Assembly: GCF_004123845.1 (NCBI RefSeq)
Contig: NZ_NBDP01000016.1
Location: 124,001-188,000 of the forward strand
Length of the DNA: 64,000 nucleotides
Origin: Allobosea sp. Tri-44
GTDB taxonomy: Bacteria > Pseudomonadota > Alphaproteobacteria > Rhizobiales > Beijerinckiaceae
Reading direction: 5' to 3'
Shown here: in pieces, positions 9,111 to 19,263 of the stretch
Numbering within the stretch: the first letter of the stretch is position 1
Layout of the letters: every line of letters begins with the position of its first letter
Translations under genes and position numbers: made by a program
Notes under the pieces: model-generated
Databases searched by the model: none
What the model was told of the DNA's origin: nothing
The model's input: the letters and a program-made list of their open reading frames with translations, nothing else

Positions 9111-9229
9111 CTAGAGCCGGATCCGATCAGATTGGGATCAATCTGATCGGTGAATCCGTCTCTTACTTTGAGTTTAGAGACCGTTTTTCCGATCAGTTTG
9201 CGGTGCAAGCTGATCGGAACGGGCTCTAG
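9111..9229. repeat. Dispersed composite palindrome, family B
   Basis: The element is bounded by inverted CTAGAGCC/GGGCTCTAG ends. Inside, an 11-bp stem CCGATCAGATT/AATCTGATCGG (9123-9150) is followed by another GATCAG/CTGATC pair near 9191-9215. It fills most of the fabF-mltG gap. The nested structure resembles intergenic repeats of rhizobial genomes; no second copy was seen in this window. Confidence 0.6.
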
Positions 9230-9285
9230 ATCGGATCGACGCCGGCACTGCCGGTCGCGATGTCAGGGAATCGGGCGAAAGCATC

Positions 9286-10683
9286 ATGAGTCAACCGCCT
9301 CGCGTCGCGCCGAGGAGTCCAAACGAGGCGTTGAAGCCTGTCGCGCCGCCGGCCCCGCCGCCGAAGGTACGCAAGCGGCGGCGGTCGCCCTTCATCGCCC
9401 TGCTCAGCGGGCTGTTCACGACGGCTCTCATCCTCGCCGGCGCTGTCGGCGGTGGCATTGTCTATCTCGACGGCCGCAGCAAGGCCCCGGGACCGCTCGC
9501 CACTGATCGCGTCCTGATCATCCCGAAAGAGAACGGGGTGACCGAGATTGCCGAACTGCTGCAGCGCGAGGGCATGATCGAGCACCCCTGGACCTTCAAG
9601 GTCGCTGCGTTCACCTCGGGCAAGGCCGCCAGCCTTAAGGCCGGCGAATACCTCTTCAAGGCGCGCGCCAGCCAGAAGGAGATTCTCGACGTCATCGCCG
9701 AGGGCAAGGCGGTCGAGCATTCGATCACCGTTCCCGAGGGCCTGACCAGCGAGCAGATCATCGCCCGTCTGCAGCAGAACGATCTCCTTTCTGGTGACAT
9801 CATCCAGGTGCCGCGCGAGGGCGCGATCCTGCCTGACACCTACAAGTTCCAGCGCGGCTCGACGCGCCAGGCCATCGTCGACCGGATGACGCGCGACCAG
9901 CGCCGCATCCTCAACGAGGTCTGGGCCAAGCGCCCGGCGGACCTGCCGATCAAGACGCCGCAGGAGCTGGTGATCCTCGCCTCGATCGTCGAGAAGGAGA
10001 CCGGTCGCGCCGACGAGCGGCCGCGCGTCGCAGGCGTCTTCATCAACCGGATGAACCGCAAGATGAAGCTGCAATCCGACCCGACGATCGTCTACGGCCT
10101 CGTCGGCGGCAAGGGCACGCTCGGACGCGGAATTACGCGCCCTGAGATCACCCAGGCGACGCCCTACAACACCTATGTGATCGAAGGCCTACCGCCAGGA
10201 CCGATCGCCAATCCGGGCCGCGCGGCGCTGGAGGCGGTGGTCAACCATTCGCGGACCAAGGACCTCTATTTCGTCGCGGACGGCAGCGGCGGTCACGCCT
10301 TCGCCGAGAGCCTTGAGCAGCACAACCGGAATGTCGCGCGCTGGCGCCAGGTCGAGTCGGCCCGTCGCGAAGCCGGCCGCCCGCCGGCCGATGGCGGCGT
10401 CGATCGGGCCGAGCCGCCGCCGGCGACCGATCAGCGCACCGAAGCACCGGCCACGGTGCGCGCGGACGGTCAAGCCGCGACGGCGTCCGAGCCGGAGAGC
10501 TTCCCCGTCCCGGGCAACCGCCGCGCGGCGGCGGGCCAACCCGTGCAGGCTGGCGCGGCAGCGGGGTCGGCCGGGACACGGGCCCGCGCCTTCGACGCCT
10601 CCGAAGGCACGACCCGGGATCCACTGCTGAACAAGACCTTCGACCTCAACAGCCCCAAGCAGGTGCCGCCGCTGAAGCCTTGA
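9286..10683 (+). CDS. mltG: Endolytic peptidoglycan transglycosylase MltG
   Basis: Inner-membrane enzyme that cuts nascent glycan strands and sets their length, 465 residues. A proline-rich cytoplasmic N-terminus leads to one membrane helix (about 36-62), then the YceG domain. The expected catalytic glutamate is E236 in ASIVEKETG, and the LQSDPTIVYGL segment follows. The last 100 residues or so are a low-complexity Ala/Pro/Gly/Arg tail not needed by the fold. In alphaproteobacteria mltG often follows fabF, as here. Confidence 0.94.
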   Translation: MSQPPRVAPRSPNEALKPVAPPAPPPKVRKRRRSPFIALLSGLFTTALILAGAVGGGIVYLDGRSKAPGPLATDRVLIIPKENGVTEIAELLQREGMIEHPWTFKVAAFTSGKAASLKAGEYLFKARASQKEILDVIAEGKAVEHSITVPEGLTSEQIIARLQQNDLLSGDIIQVPREGAILPDTYKFQRGSTRQAIVDRMTRDQRRILNEVWAKRPADLPIKTPQELVILASIVEKETGRADERPRVAGVFINRMNRKMKLQSDPTIVYGLVGGKGTLGRGITRPEITQATPYNTYVIEGLPPGPIANPGRAALEAVVNHSRTKDLYFVADGSGGHAFAESLEQHNRNVARWRQVESARREAGRPPADGGVDRAEPPPATDQRTEAPATVRADGQAATASEPESFPVPGNRRAAAGQPVQAGAAAGSAGTRARAFDASEGTTRDPLLNKTFDLNSPKQVPPLKP

Positions 10684-10767
10684 TCGACCTTTCCACATCT
10701 CGCGCTTGTCGACTTTGCCGGGCCTGAATAGGGTCCGCGCGCAACGCGAGAGGAAAGACAGCGGCCG

Positions 10768-11649
10768 ATGGCAATCGAGAGCATGACGGGGTTTGCGCGC
10801 GAGGCCGGCACGTCCGGGGCGCACGTCTTCGCCTGGGAGGTTCGTAGCGTGAACGGCCGTGGGCTCGATGTCCGCGTCCGTGCCCCGACCGGCTTCGAGA
10901 GCTTCTCGGAAGCCGCCCGCAAGCAGTTCTCGGCCGCCTTCGCACGCGGCACCCTGCATGTCAGCCTCGCCATCACCAGTGAAGCCGCCGCTCCGCGCCC
11001 GCGCATCAACCAGGAAGCCCTCGCTGCCTTGATCGCCGCTACAAGCCAGGTGAAGCTGCCCTCCGGCATCGCTCCGGCGACGCTCGACGGTCTGCTCGCG
11101 ATCCGCGGCGTGGTCGAGGTCTCCGAGGAGAGCGGCGATGCACTCAGCGAGCTCGAAAAGCCGGTGCTTGCGGCGCTGGCGGAGGCGATCGCGGCGCTGA
11201 AGCGGGCGAGGCTTGCCGAGGGGCGCGCGCTCGAGGCGATCATCGCCGGCCATCTGAGCACCATCGCCCGCTTGACCAACGAAGCCGAGAATCACCCGGC
11301 CCGCAGTGTCGAGGCGGTCCGCACACGGCTCGCGGCACAGGTCGCTGCGTTGATGGAGACCGGCAAGGCCTTCGAGCCGCAGCGCCTGCATCAGGAAGCT
11401 GCGCTGCTGGCGGTCAAGGCTGATATCCGCGAGGAGATCGACCGGCTCCACGCCCATGTCGCAGCGCTTCGCGAACTGCTGGCCCAAGGCGGGCCGATCG
11501 GCCGCAAGCTCGATTTCCTGGCGCAGGAATTCGGTCGCGAGGCCTCGACGCTCTGCGCCAAGGCGGGCGATCCCGGCCTGTCGCGGATCGGGCTCGAATT
11601 GCGCACGACCGTCGACCAGCTGCGCGAGCAGGTCCAGAACGTGGAGTGA
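10768..11649 (+). CDS. YicC family endoribonuclease-like protein
   Basis: A 293-residue YicC/YloC protein: YicC-like N-terminal domain beginning MAIESMTGFAR and a DUF1732 C-terminal domain ending in RTTVDQLREQVQNVE. Family members in E. coli and Bacillus have RNase activity; the physiological target is unclear. Its stop TGA shares one base with the gmk ATG (TGATG), so gmk is translationally coupled. The yicC-gmk pair is widely conserved. Confidence 0.93.
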   Translation: MAIESMTGFAREAGTSGAHVFAWEVRSVNGRGLDVRVRAPTGFESFSEAARKQFSAAFARGTLHVSLAITSEAAAPRPRINQEALAALIAATSQVKLPSGIAPATLDGLLAIRGVVEVSEESGDALSELEKPVLAALAEAIAALKRARLAEGRALEAIIAGHLSTIARLTNEAENHPARSVEAVRTRLAAQVAALMETGKAFEPQRLHQEAALLAVKADIREEIDRLHAHVAALRELLAQGGPIGRKLDFLAQEFGREASTLCAKAGDPGLSRIGLELRTTVDQLREQVQNVE

Positions 11650-12302
11650 TGGCGATGGCCGATTCTACCCGCCCGGCCCGCCGCGGCCTCATGCTGATCC
11701 TGTCGTCGCCATCCGGAGCCGGCAAGTCGACGCTGACCCGGACCTTGTCGCAGAAGGAAACCAATCTCGACCTCTCGATCTCGGTGACGACGCGCGGGAA
11801 GCGCCCCTCCGAGATCGACGGTGTCCATTATCGCTTCATCGATCGCGATGCCTTCGACCTGCTGCGCCAGCGCGATGAGTTGCTGGAGTGGGCCGAGGTC
11901 CATGGCAATGGCTACGGCACGCCGTGCAAGCCCGTCGAGGAGGCGTTGAAGGCCGGCCGCGACGTGCTGTTCGACATCGACTACCAGGGCACGCAGCAGA
12001 TACTCGAGAAGGCGCGCGAGGACGTCGTCGCGATCTTCATCCTGCCGCCATCCATGGCCGAGTTGCGCTCGCGGCTGGTTCGGCGTGCGGAGGATGCACC
12101 GGAGGTGATCGCGCGCCGGCTCGACAATGCCCGCGACGAGATCGCGCGCTGGAGCGTCTACGATTACGTCATCGTCAACGACGATCTCGGCGCCGCCTAT
12201 GAATCGGTTCGTTCGATCCTGGCGGCCGAGCGGCTGAAGCGCAGTCGCGCGGTCGGCATGGCCGCTTTCGTCGAGACCCTGCTGGCCGAGAAGGTCGGCT
12301 GA
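11649..12302 (+). CDS. gmk: Guanylate kinase
   Basis: Phosphorylates GMP to GDP with ATP, 217 residues from the ATG at 11649. The P-loop SSPSGAGKST lies near the N-terminus, and the GMP-binding region (SVTTRGKRPSEIDGVHY) is intact. A GTG one codon earlier and an ATG at 11655 are other possible starts; 11649 was chosen because it forms TGATG with the yicC stop. The stop abuts the convergent rsmA stop with no spacer. Confidence 0.96.
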   Translation: MAMADSTRPARRGLMLILSSPSGAGKSTLTRTLSQKETNLDLSISVTTRGKRPSEIDGVHYRFIDRDAFDLLRQRDELLEWAEVHGNGYGTPCKPVEEALKAGRDVLFDIDYQGTQQILEKAREDVVAIFILPPSMAELRSRLVRRAEDAPEVIARRLDNARDEIARWSVYDYVIVNDDLGAAYESVRSILAAERLKRSRAVGMAAFVETLLAEKVG

Positions 12303-13163
12303 TCAGCCTTGCTGTGCCGACGCCAGCGCGTTGGCGAGAGCGACGAAGCCGCTGACCGAGACCTCCTCCGCCCGCATGGTTGGCGAGAGGTCGGCGGCTT
12401 CGATCATCGCCGCTGGTTCGGCGAGCACGGCCTTGAGGCTCTGGCGCAGCATCTTCCGTCTCTGACCGAAGGCGGCGAGCGTGACCCGTTCGAGCAGCCG
12501 CCGATCGCATGGTTCAGGATGCTGCCTCGGCACCAGCTGGACGATCGACGAGGTGATCTTGGGTTGCGGGACGAAAGCGGTCTTCGGCACGTCGAACAGG
12601 ATCCTGGTCTCGCAGCGCCAGTTGGCGAGGACGGCGAGCCGGCCGTAAGCCGCGCGCTGCTCCGGCGTCGCGACGATGCGCTCGGCCACCTCCCGCTGGA
12701 ACATCAGCGTCAGCGAGGTCCACCAGGGCGGCCAGGGCTCGGCACTGAGCCAGCCGACGAGCAGCGGCGTGCCGATATTATAGGGCAGGTTGGCGACGAT
12801 CCGGGCCTGGTTGCCGGCGAGCAGGGTGGAGAGGTCGACGGCGAGCGCGTCGCCATCGACGACCTCGAGCCGCCCGGGGTAATGAGCCGCGATCTCGGCC
12901 AGTGCCGGCATGCAGCGCCGGTCGCGTTCGATGGCGATGACCCGGCCTGCGCCGTTCGCCAGCAGGGCGCGGGTGAGTCCCCCCGGGCCAGGACCGATCT
13001 CGACAATGGTCTGGTCATCCAGCGGGCCGGCGGACCGCGCGATCCGGCCGGTCAGATTGAGGTCGAACAGGAAGTTCTGGCCGAGCGCTTTCTGCGCCAT
13101 CAGCCCATGGCGCTCCACCACCTCGCGCAGCGGCGGCAGCCCGTCCGGGGAGGTGGTGCTCAT
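12303..13163 (-). CDS. rsmA: 16S rRNA dimethyladenosine transferase RsmA/KsgA
   Basis: SAM-dependent enzyme that dimethylates two adjacent adenosines near the 3' end of 16S rRNA, 286 residues. Motif I is [11 protein letters not shown]; the catalytic NLPYNI motif follows. The ATG overlaps the pdxA stop (ATGA, 13160-13163), so the two genes are coupled. A longer in-frame extension upstream overlaps pdxA and was rejected. Confidence 0.96.
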   Translation of the reverse strand: MSTTSPDGLPPLREVVERHGLMAQKALGQNFLFDLNLTGRIARSAGPLDDQTIVEIGPGPGGLTRALLANGAGRVIAIERDRRCMPALAEIAAHYPGRLEVVDGDALAVDLSTLLAGNQARIVANLPYNIGTPLLVGWLSAEPWPPWWTSLTLMFQREVAERIVATPEQRAAYGRLAVLANWRCETRILFDVPKTAFVPQPKITSSIVQLVPRQHPEPCDRRLLERVTLAAFGQRRKMLRQSLKAVLAEPAAMIEAADLSPTMRAEEVSVSGFVALANALASAQQG

Positions 13164-14191
13164 GTGGGAGCCCTGCTTTCGGCCACGGCCATGCGGGCCG
13201 CAAGCTTCAGCGCCGCGCAGAGGCTGTCCGGCCGGGCGATGCCCTTGCCGGCGATGTCGAACGCAGTGCCGTGGTCCGGCGAGGTCCGGATGAAGGGCAG
13301 ACCGAGCGTGACGTTGACGCCCTCGTCGAAGGCGATCGTCTTGATCGGGATCAGCGCCTGATCGTGGTACATGCCGAGCGCCACGTCGTAGCCGGCGCGC
13401 GCCCGCGCATGGAACAATGTATCGGCCGGATAGGGGCCGCTCGCCTCGATGCCGAGCGCCCGCAACTGCACGACCGCCGGCGCGACGACCGCCGCATCCT
13501 CTTTGCCGAGCGCCCCGCCTTCGCCGGCATGCGGGTTGAGGCCGCACAGCGCCAGCCGCGGGCGCGCGATGCCGAAGCGGCGCTGCAGGTCCGCGGCGGC
13601 GATCCGGCCGGTCTCGACGATCAGCTCCGTCGTCAATTGCTTGGGCACTGCTTCCAGCGGGATATGGATGGTGACCGGAATGACGGCGAGCTTTTCCGAC
13701 CAGATCATCATCACCGGCCGCGGTACCGTGCCCCGGCCACGGCCCGCCAGCTCCGCCAGGAATTCGGTATGGCCGGGATGCTTGAAGCCGGCAGCGTAGA
13801 GCACGCTCTTGGCGATGGGGTTGGTGACGAGCGCCGCAGCCTGTCCTGCCTCGACGGCCTCGACGCCGCGCTCGATCGCTTCGATCACGCCGGTGGCGTT
13901 GGCCGGGTCGGGCGTCCCGGAACGTGCTGACGAGCGATTATCGAGCTCGATCACGGGCAGGGCGGTCGCGAAGCAGGCTTCGGCTTCATCCCAGCCGACA
14001 TTGCGCAACTGCACATCGAGGCCGAGCTGCTTAGCCAGCTCGGCGAGCGCTGTGGCGCTGCCGAGATAGGCGAATGGCGGAATGGAGCGCTCCTCACGCT
14101 GCCTCCAGGCGGCGAGAGTCAACTCTGGGCCGACCCCGGCGGGATCGCCCTGAGTCAGAGCCAGGAGACGCCGGCTCAAGCGCAGCCCCAT
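13160..14191 (-). CDS. pdxA: 4-hydroxythreonine-4-phosphate dehydrogenase
   Basis: NAD-dependent, metal-dependent oxidation step of the DXP-dependent pyridoxal phosphate pathway, 343 residues. Metal-ligand histidines are visible in [19 protein letters not shown] and [14 protein letters not shown]. It is coupled to rsmA downstream. Upstream only 34 bases separate it from lptD; many alphaproteobacteria have surA in that place. Confidence 0.96.
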   Translation of the reverse strand: MGLRLSRRLLALTQGDPAGVGPELTLAAWRQREERSIPPFAYLGSATALAELAKQLGLDVQLRNVGWDEAEACFATALPVIELDNRSSARSGTPDPANATGVIEAIERGVEAVEAGQAAALVTNPIAKSVLYAAGFKHPGHTEFLAELAGRGRGTVPRPVMMIWSEKLAVIPVTIHIPLEAVPKQLTTELIVETGRIAAADLQRRFGIARPRLALCGLNPHAGEGGALGKEDAAVVAPAVVQLRALGIEASGPYPADTLFHARARAGYDVALGMYHDQALIPIKTIAFDEGVNVTLGLPFIRTSPDHGTAFDIAGKGIARPDSLCAALKLAARMAVAESRAPT

Positions 14192-14225
14192 TCAGCAGCT
14201 TTGGAAAACGCCGGCAAGGGCGCCA

Positions 14226-16760
14226 TCAATTGCTGGACGCGACACCGTCGCCAGAACTGCTCGAACCCAGGTTCTGCGAATAGCTGATCTCGCCGAGCGT
14301 TCGCAGTTCCAGGCGGAACATGACCGTCCGCGTATCCTTCGTCGAGCCCGCCTGTCTGTCGGCATAGGACTGCGAATAGGACACGTCGAAGATCGTGCAC
14401 TCATCCTGATAACGCAGGCCCAACGAAGCCGCCGCCGTCTGGAATGGGCCGGTGTTTGGATAGACCGGGTTCGGGGTGCTGGCAGGGTTCGCCATATAGA
14501 GCGACAGCGCATCGCGATAGCGCTCGCGATCGTACTTGAACTTGTCGAGGTCGAACAGAACGCTGCCGCGCACGCTCCAGTACTGGGCGAACGAGACGGA
14601 CTGGGTGAGGCTGAGACCTTCGCGGCGGCGCGGGATGCCGAGGTCAGGCTGCGGTTCGTAGCGGCTGTAGCCGACCGTCGTCGACAGGAACTTGTAGCTG
14701 AAGGCCGCGGAGGCATCGATGCGCTGCGGCTCGAAGGTCGATTCGTTGAAGCGTCCACCGGCCTGCAGCAGCAGACCCTTGAACGGCTGGAGCTGTGCCT
14801 TGGCGACATAGTCCGAGCGGCGGGTGTCCAGGCCCGAGTTGAGTCCGGTATTCGCCAGGTCGCCGCTGGAATAGGAATTGCGGCCGCCGAGATGATAGGA
14901 CTGTCCGAACAAGGCGTTGGCATACGCGTCCTGGCCGAACGTGCCGCTATAGCGCAGGCCGATATTCGCCCGGCTGCCGCCCTCGACCCGATCGTATCCG
15001 GAAAATTTGTTCCATTCGAACAGATTGGTATCGTCGAAGACGAGACTCTGCGAATCTTCGTTGGCGACGCGCAGGCTGTTCGTCTCGTTCGGGCGCGCCA
15101 CGACCTGTGCGACCGGCTCGAGGATGTGCGTTCCCCAGGAGGTCGAGGCGACGAAGGGGAACCTGTACATCAGGCCGATCGCCGGCATCGCGCGGCCGAA
15201 CACCTCATCGGAGGTATCGGCGATGGTGGTGACATGCGCGTTGGCGTAGCTGGTCGTGTTCGGGTTGAGGGAGAACACGTCCGCTCTCAGCGAGGCGTAG
15301 GGCGTCCAGACCTGACCGATCGGATCGACGAAGTTGCGCCGCCAATCGACCTCGGCGGTGGCGCGCGCGATCGAGCCAGCGAGGCCGGTCACGAGGCATT
15401 GCCCCTTCTGATAGACCGCGCAGCCGTCGAACAGTGAATAGTTCGGCGTGGTGATCAGGAAGCTTTTCTGGAGCGGCAGTTCCTTGAAGGAGGCCGCCTC
15501 GCGCGTCAGATGCGTCAGATTGACGGTGAACGACAGCTCACCGCCGATCATCGACGGCTTGTGGATCCGCCGGTTGTAGTCGACGACCGGACCGACGACC
15601 GGCTGCTGCTTCTGCCAGTCGTAATAGGTCAGCGGCTGGAAGTAGTAGCCGCGCATGTCGAACCAGGCGTTCGCCGTCTGGCCGTTGAGCGAAACGGTCG
15701 AGGTCGATTCCTGCAGATAGGTGGAGGCCGTGATGCTCTCGCTGCGGATTCGGTAGTTCTTGAAGAAGAACCGGTCGGTCGAGCCGGCGACGTCCCAGCT
15801 GAAGTTCCAGCGCGGGTTGATGAACACCTTGCCGGAGCTCTCGATCGAGCCGCGGAACTTGTCGTCACCGGCACCGAAGGGGCTCGACAGGAAAGCCTCC
15901 TTTTCCTGCTGGAAAATACCGGCGGCGCGGATGTTGTACGAGCCGTTGACGAAACGATGCCGCCACTCCACCTCGCCGAGCAGCCCCTGGCGCGAGAGAT
16001 AGGTCGGCGTCACCGTCAGATCGTAGTTCGGCGCGAGATTGATGAAGTAGGGCAGGCCGACGCCGTAGCCGAGCGCCGAGGTGTTGATGAATTTCGGCGC
16101 CAGGAAGCCGGTCTTGCGTTTCACCGTGGCGTCTGGTCCCGACATGAACGGGATATAGGCGATCGGGACGCCGGCGAACTCCAGCCGGGCCTCCTCGTAG
16201 TAGATCATCTGCTCGGACTTCTTGTGAATGATCCGGGCAGCGCGCACCTGCCAGAACGGCGGGCGCTCGGGTTGATCGACGCAAGGCTCGCAGGCCGTGT
16301 AGATGCCCTTGTCGAAGACGAAGACCTCGCCATCGGTGCGCTCGGCGCGCGGCGCCGAGAACCGGGTCTTGTCGGTGTTCACCACGCGCAGCGAATCGAT
16401 GAAGCCGTCGCGGAAGTCGTCGGTCAGGTTGAAGCGGTCGCCGGTGATCACCGTGCCGTTGGATTCGGTGATGCGGGCATTGCCGGTCGCGACCACGCGC
16501 TTGCTCTGGCGGTCATAGACGACGCGGTCGGCCTCGATCGTGCGGCCCTGATAGAGAATCTGGACATCGCCGACCGCGGAAACGGTGTTGTTGTCCTTGT
16601 CGTAGACGAGCTCGCGCGCGTCGACGACCATGCGCTCCTGCGGCTTGGCCGCCGGAGTTTGGGCATAGGCCAGGCTCGTCCAGCCGAGGACCGGGGCGAG
16701 TGTCGTCGCCAACGCGGTCGCAGCTGCAAGGCGCGTGATGCGTCTTACGCCGGAAGCCAT
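14226..16760 (-). CDS. lptD: LPS-assembly outer membrane protein LptD
   Basis: Outer-membrane beta-barrel that inserts LPS, 844 residues. A signal peptide covers roughly the first 34 residues, followed by an OstA/LptA-like periplasmic domain (about 40-140) and the barrel domain (about 300-840). Cysteine pairs occur in TACEPCVD and in GCAVYQKGQC; whether they form the inter-domain disulfides of E. coli LptD cannot be told. It is the third gene of lptF-lptG-lptD, which unites the outer-membrane and inner-membrane parts of the transport bridge. Confidence 0.95.
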   Translation of the reverse strand: MASGVRRITRLAAATALATTLAPVLGWTSLAYAQTPAAKPQERMVVDARELVYDKDNNTVSAVGDVQILYQGRTIEADRVVYDRQSKRVVATGNARITESNGTVITGDRFNLTDDFRDGFIDSLRVVNTDKTRFSAPRAERTDGEVFVFDKGIYTACEPCVDQPERPPFWQVRAARIIHKKSEQMIYYEEARLEFAGVPIAYIPFMSGPDATVKRKTGFLAPKFINTSALGYGVGLPYFINLAPNYDLTVTPTYLSRQGLLGEVEWRHRFVNGSYNIRAAGIFQQEKEAFLSSPFGAGDDKFRGSIESSGKVFINPRWNFSWDVAGSTDRFFFKNYRIRSESITASTYLQESTSTVSLNGQTANAWFDMRGYYFQPLTYYDWQKQQPVVGPVVDYNRRIHKPSMIGGELSFTVNLTHLTREAASFKELPLQKSFLITTPNYSLFDGCAVYQKGQCLVTGLAGSIARATAEVDWRRNFVDPIGQVWTPYASLRADVFSLNPNTTSYANAHVTTIADTSDEVFGRAMPAIGLMYRFPFVASTSWGTHILEPVAQVVARPNETNSLRVANEDSQSLVFDDTNLFEWNKFSGYDRVEGGSRANIGLRYSGTFGQDAYANALFGQSYHLGGRNSYSSGDLANTGLNSGLDTRRSDYVAKAQLQPFKGLLLQAGGRFNESTFEPQRIDASAAFSYKFLSTTVGYSRYEPQPDLGIPRRREGLSLTQSVSFAQYWSVRGSVLFDLDKFKYDRERYRDALSLYMANPASTPNPVYPNTGPFQTAAASLGLRYQDECTIFDVSYSQSYADRQAGSTKDTRTVMFRLELRTLGEISYSQNLGSSSSGDGVASSN

Positions 16761-16796
16761 GAACTCAATCCAAAATTAACCATAGCCACCGTATTC

Positions 16797-17885
16797 TCAG
16801 CCGTCTTCCTGATGGAGAAGGGCGAGCGCGCCGAGCAGTGTGCCCACGATCGCGGGCAGCCAAGCGGCCACCGAGGCATTGACGATGCCCGATGAGCCCA
16901 ATTCCTCAGATAACTGTGTCGCCACATAGAGCATGAACCCGGCCGCGACGCCACCTACCACCAATCTGGTCACACCACCAAACCGGAAAAATCTTAAGGA
17001 AACGGATGCCGCGACCAAGATCATGGCGATCAGTAGGAGTGGCCGCGCCTTGAGGGATTCGTAGCGCAGTTCGTATCGCGTCGTATCGAGCCCGGCCTTG
17101 TGGGTTCGGTCGAGCACGGCCGGCATCGACCAGAAGCCGACGGAATCGGGCGGCGTGAAACTTTGTCGCACCTGGTCGGGCTCCAGCGTCGTCGCGATCA
17201 GGTATGTCGAGTAGCTCTGTGGCTCTTCCGTGGCGGACGTGACCCGAGCCTCCGACAATTCCCAGTAGCCGCGATAGAGCACCGCCTGCTTCGCTTCGAT
17301 GCGCTCGCTGAAGCCGCCATCGGGGGAGAAGGTGAAGAACGCGACTTGAGCGAGCCCCACGCCGTCCCCCAGTGCCGCAGCGGCACGGATGATCGCCTGG
17401 CCGTCCATGCTGCGCTGGCGGAGCCAGATTTCCTTGCCACCGACGACCTGCCCGGTCCGGGCGAAGAGCGAGGCCTCCAGCGCCGTGGCGCGCTGCTTCA
17501 GTTCAGCGGCGACCGGGTTGTAGATTCCGATCGAGACGAGACCGACCGCCCCTGCGACCAGCGCCGCCGGCTGCAGGAATTGCCAGGCCGAGATGCCGAC
17601 CGAGCGGGCAACGACCAGCTCCAGCTTCCGGCTGAGATTGAGCAGGGCAAACATGCCGCCGAACAGCACTGCAAACGGGAAGATCTGCTCTGCCACCGAG
17701 GGGGCACGGTAGAGCGCGAGCTGGATGATGCTCGGCGTCGTCGCGGTCGGGGAATCGCCGGCGCGCCGCATCAGTTCGACAAAGTCGAGTGTCGCGATCA
17801 GGAAGAAGAAGGTGCCGAACACACTCAGGATCGCGCGCAGGAAGCGCTGCGTCAGATAGCGGCCGAAGGTCTGGAACAGCAGCAT
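16797..17885 (-). CDS. lptG: LPS export ABC transporter permease LptG
   Basis: One of two permeases of the LptB2FG extractor, 362 residues. Membrane segments lie at both ends, with a periplasmic jellyroll domain between them (about 125-255). The start FGRYLTQRFLRAIL is typical of the YjgP/YjgQ family. Its ATG shares one base with the lptF stop (TGATG on the minus strand), so it is coupled to lptF. The ATPase gene lptB is not in the window. Confidence 0.94.
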   Translation of the reverse strand: MLLFQTFGRYLTQRFLRAILSVFGTFFFLIATLDFVELMRRAGDSPTATTPSIIQLALYRAPSVAEQIFPFAVLFGGMFALLNLSRKLELVVARSVGISAWQFLQPAALVAGAVGLVSIGIYNPVAAELKQRATALEASLFARTGQVVGGKEIWLRQRSMDGQAIIRAAAALGDGVGLAQVAFFTFSPDGGFSERIEAKQAVLYRGYWELSEARVTSATEEPQSYSTYLIATTLEPDQVRQSFTPPDSVGFWSMPAVLDRTHKAGLDTTRYELRYESLKARPLLLIAMILVAASVSLRFFRFGGVTRLVVGGVAAGFMLYVATQLSEELGSSGIVNASVAAWLPAIVGTLLGALALLHQEDG

Positions 17886-19081
17886 CAGGCGCGCCGGAAA
17901 CGTGCTGCGAGGGCAAGGAAGGGCGCGATCAGCGGCTCCGTCAGCTGGTCGATGAGAACACGCGTTCGTGAGCCGAAGCCGATGGCGAAGGCCGCCAGGA
18001 GGATCGTGCCGATCGGCAAGATGTAGAGCAGGGCGGCCGCGAGGGGCGAGCGCACGCTGGCGGTCCAGGCGGCATAGGCGCCGATCCGGATGGCGCCGAC
18101 CAGGAGGATGGCGATCTGGATCGCGGCGGCGCGTCCCTGGCGGGTGGTTCGCGCCTCGCCGAGAATGGCGAACGCGACCAGCATGAAGGCGATCGGGTAG
18201 AGCGGCGCCGACAGGCGGTTGTGCAGCTCGGCCCGGAATCGGCCTTCCTGGAGCTTGTAGTAGGGCTCGTTCGGGTTCTGCGTCAGCAGAGCCCAGGTGG
18301 TGCGCTCGCGCGGCTTGTAGATGACCTTGTCGCCGTCGCCGCTGCCGCCGGCGGCGCCGTCGGAATCGCCCGTCAGCGCGGAGAGATTGAGCGCATAGCG
18401 TTCGAACGAGATGATCGAGCTCGAGTTCTGGTTGCGGCTCTCGCGCTGGATCGTGCCCTTTTCCAGCATCAGGAAGCTGTTGCCGTCGGCCTCGGCCGAC
18501 TGGCCGCGCTCGGCGATGTAGACGGCGGGCTGGTTGGGATCGCGTCGGTCCTGCATGAAGATGCCGAGCAGGGCCTGCCCTTGCTTCTCGCGATAGTGGA
18601 AGGTGACGCCGGAATCGAGCGAGACGAACTGGCCTTCCTTGATCACATTGGCGACGAAATCGGCGCGGATCAGGGTGATGAGGTCGCGCAGCGCGCGGAA
18701 ACCGGCCGGCATCACCCCCAACGATATCCAGCCGACCAGGGCGGAGGTTATCAGGGTCAGCACGATGAAGGGCCGTGTCAGCCGCCGCGGCGGGACCCCC
18801 GCGGCGTTCATCACGATCAGCTCGGAATCGCTGTTGAGCTTGTTGAGCGTGTAGAGCGTCGCCATGAACAAGGCGACCGGCGCGATACCGGCAATCAGCG
18901 CCGGCAGCGAGAGCAGGGTCACGGTGAAGAAGATCATCACCGTCTGGCCCTTGCCAGTGATGAGGTCGACCTCGCGCAGCGCCTGCGTGACCCAGATCAC
19001 GCTCGTCAGGCCGACCAGCAGAATCACTGCCGCGCCGGCAGCGATCTTCAGGATATAGCGGTCGAGAAGTCCGAAACGCAC
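17885..19081 (-). CDS. lptF: LPS export ABC transporter permease LptF
   Basis: Partner permease of LptG, 398 residues, in the same YjgP/YjgQ family: N-terminal membrane helices, a periplasmic domain (about 130-265) and C-terminal helices. It begins [22 protein letters not shown]. First gene of the lptF-lptG-lptD-pdxA-rsmA run, transcribed divergently from pepA. Assignment of F versus G is by order and length. Confidence 0.93.
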   Translation of the reverse strand: MRFGLLDRYILKIAAGAAVILLVGLTSVIWVTQALREVDLITGKGQTVMIFFTVTLLSLPALIAGIAPVALFMATLYTLNKLNSDSELIVMNAAGVPPRRLTRPFIVLTLITSALVGWISLGVMPAGFRALRDLITLIRADFVANVIKEGQFVSLDSGVTFHYREKQGQALLGIFMQDRRDPNQPAVYIAERGQSAEADGNSFLMLEKGTIQRESRNQNSSSIISFERYALNLSALTGDSDGAAGGSGDGDKVIYKPRERTTWALLTQNPNEPYYKLQEGRFRAELHNRLSAPLYPIAFMLVAFAILGEARTTRQGRAAAIQIAILLVGAIRIGAYAAWTASVRSPLAAALLYILPIGTILLAAFAIGFGSRTRVLIDQLTEPLIAPFLALAARFRRA

Positions 19082-19128
19082 GAGGGTGGAGATCCTGGGG
19101 CCGGGGTACTCTGAAGAAGGCGCTCCCC

Positions 19129-19158
19129 TTGGACGGCTCGCCTCGAACTCCCTATGGT
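19129..19158 (+). promoter_or_regulatory. Possible pepA promoter
   Basis: TTGGAC (19129-19134), 18-base spacer, TATGGT (19153-19158), in the divergent lptF/pepA gap and about 105 bases before the pepA ATG. Reasonable sigma-70 match by eye. Confidence 0.4.
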
Positions 19159-19263
19159 ATAGCTTCGATCATGGCGCAAACGGGAATCGTTTGTGGCCTT
19201 TGCGAGCCCCCGCCTCGGTCGGCTCCTTCCGCCAACCCTTCTTCCGCAACCCGTGAGCCTTCG

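Noticed and set aside
15510..16895. 461-codon open frame antisense to lptD
   Set aside because: Its codons mirror those of lptD, with no domain, ribosome binding site or conserved pattern.
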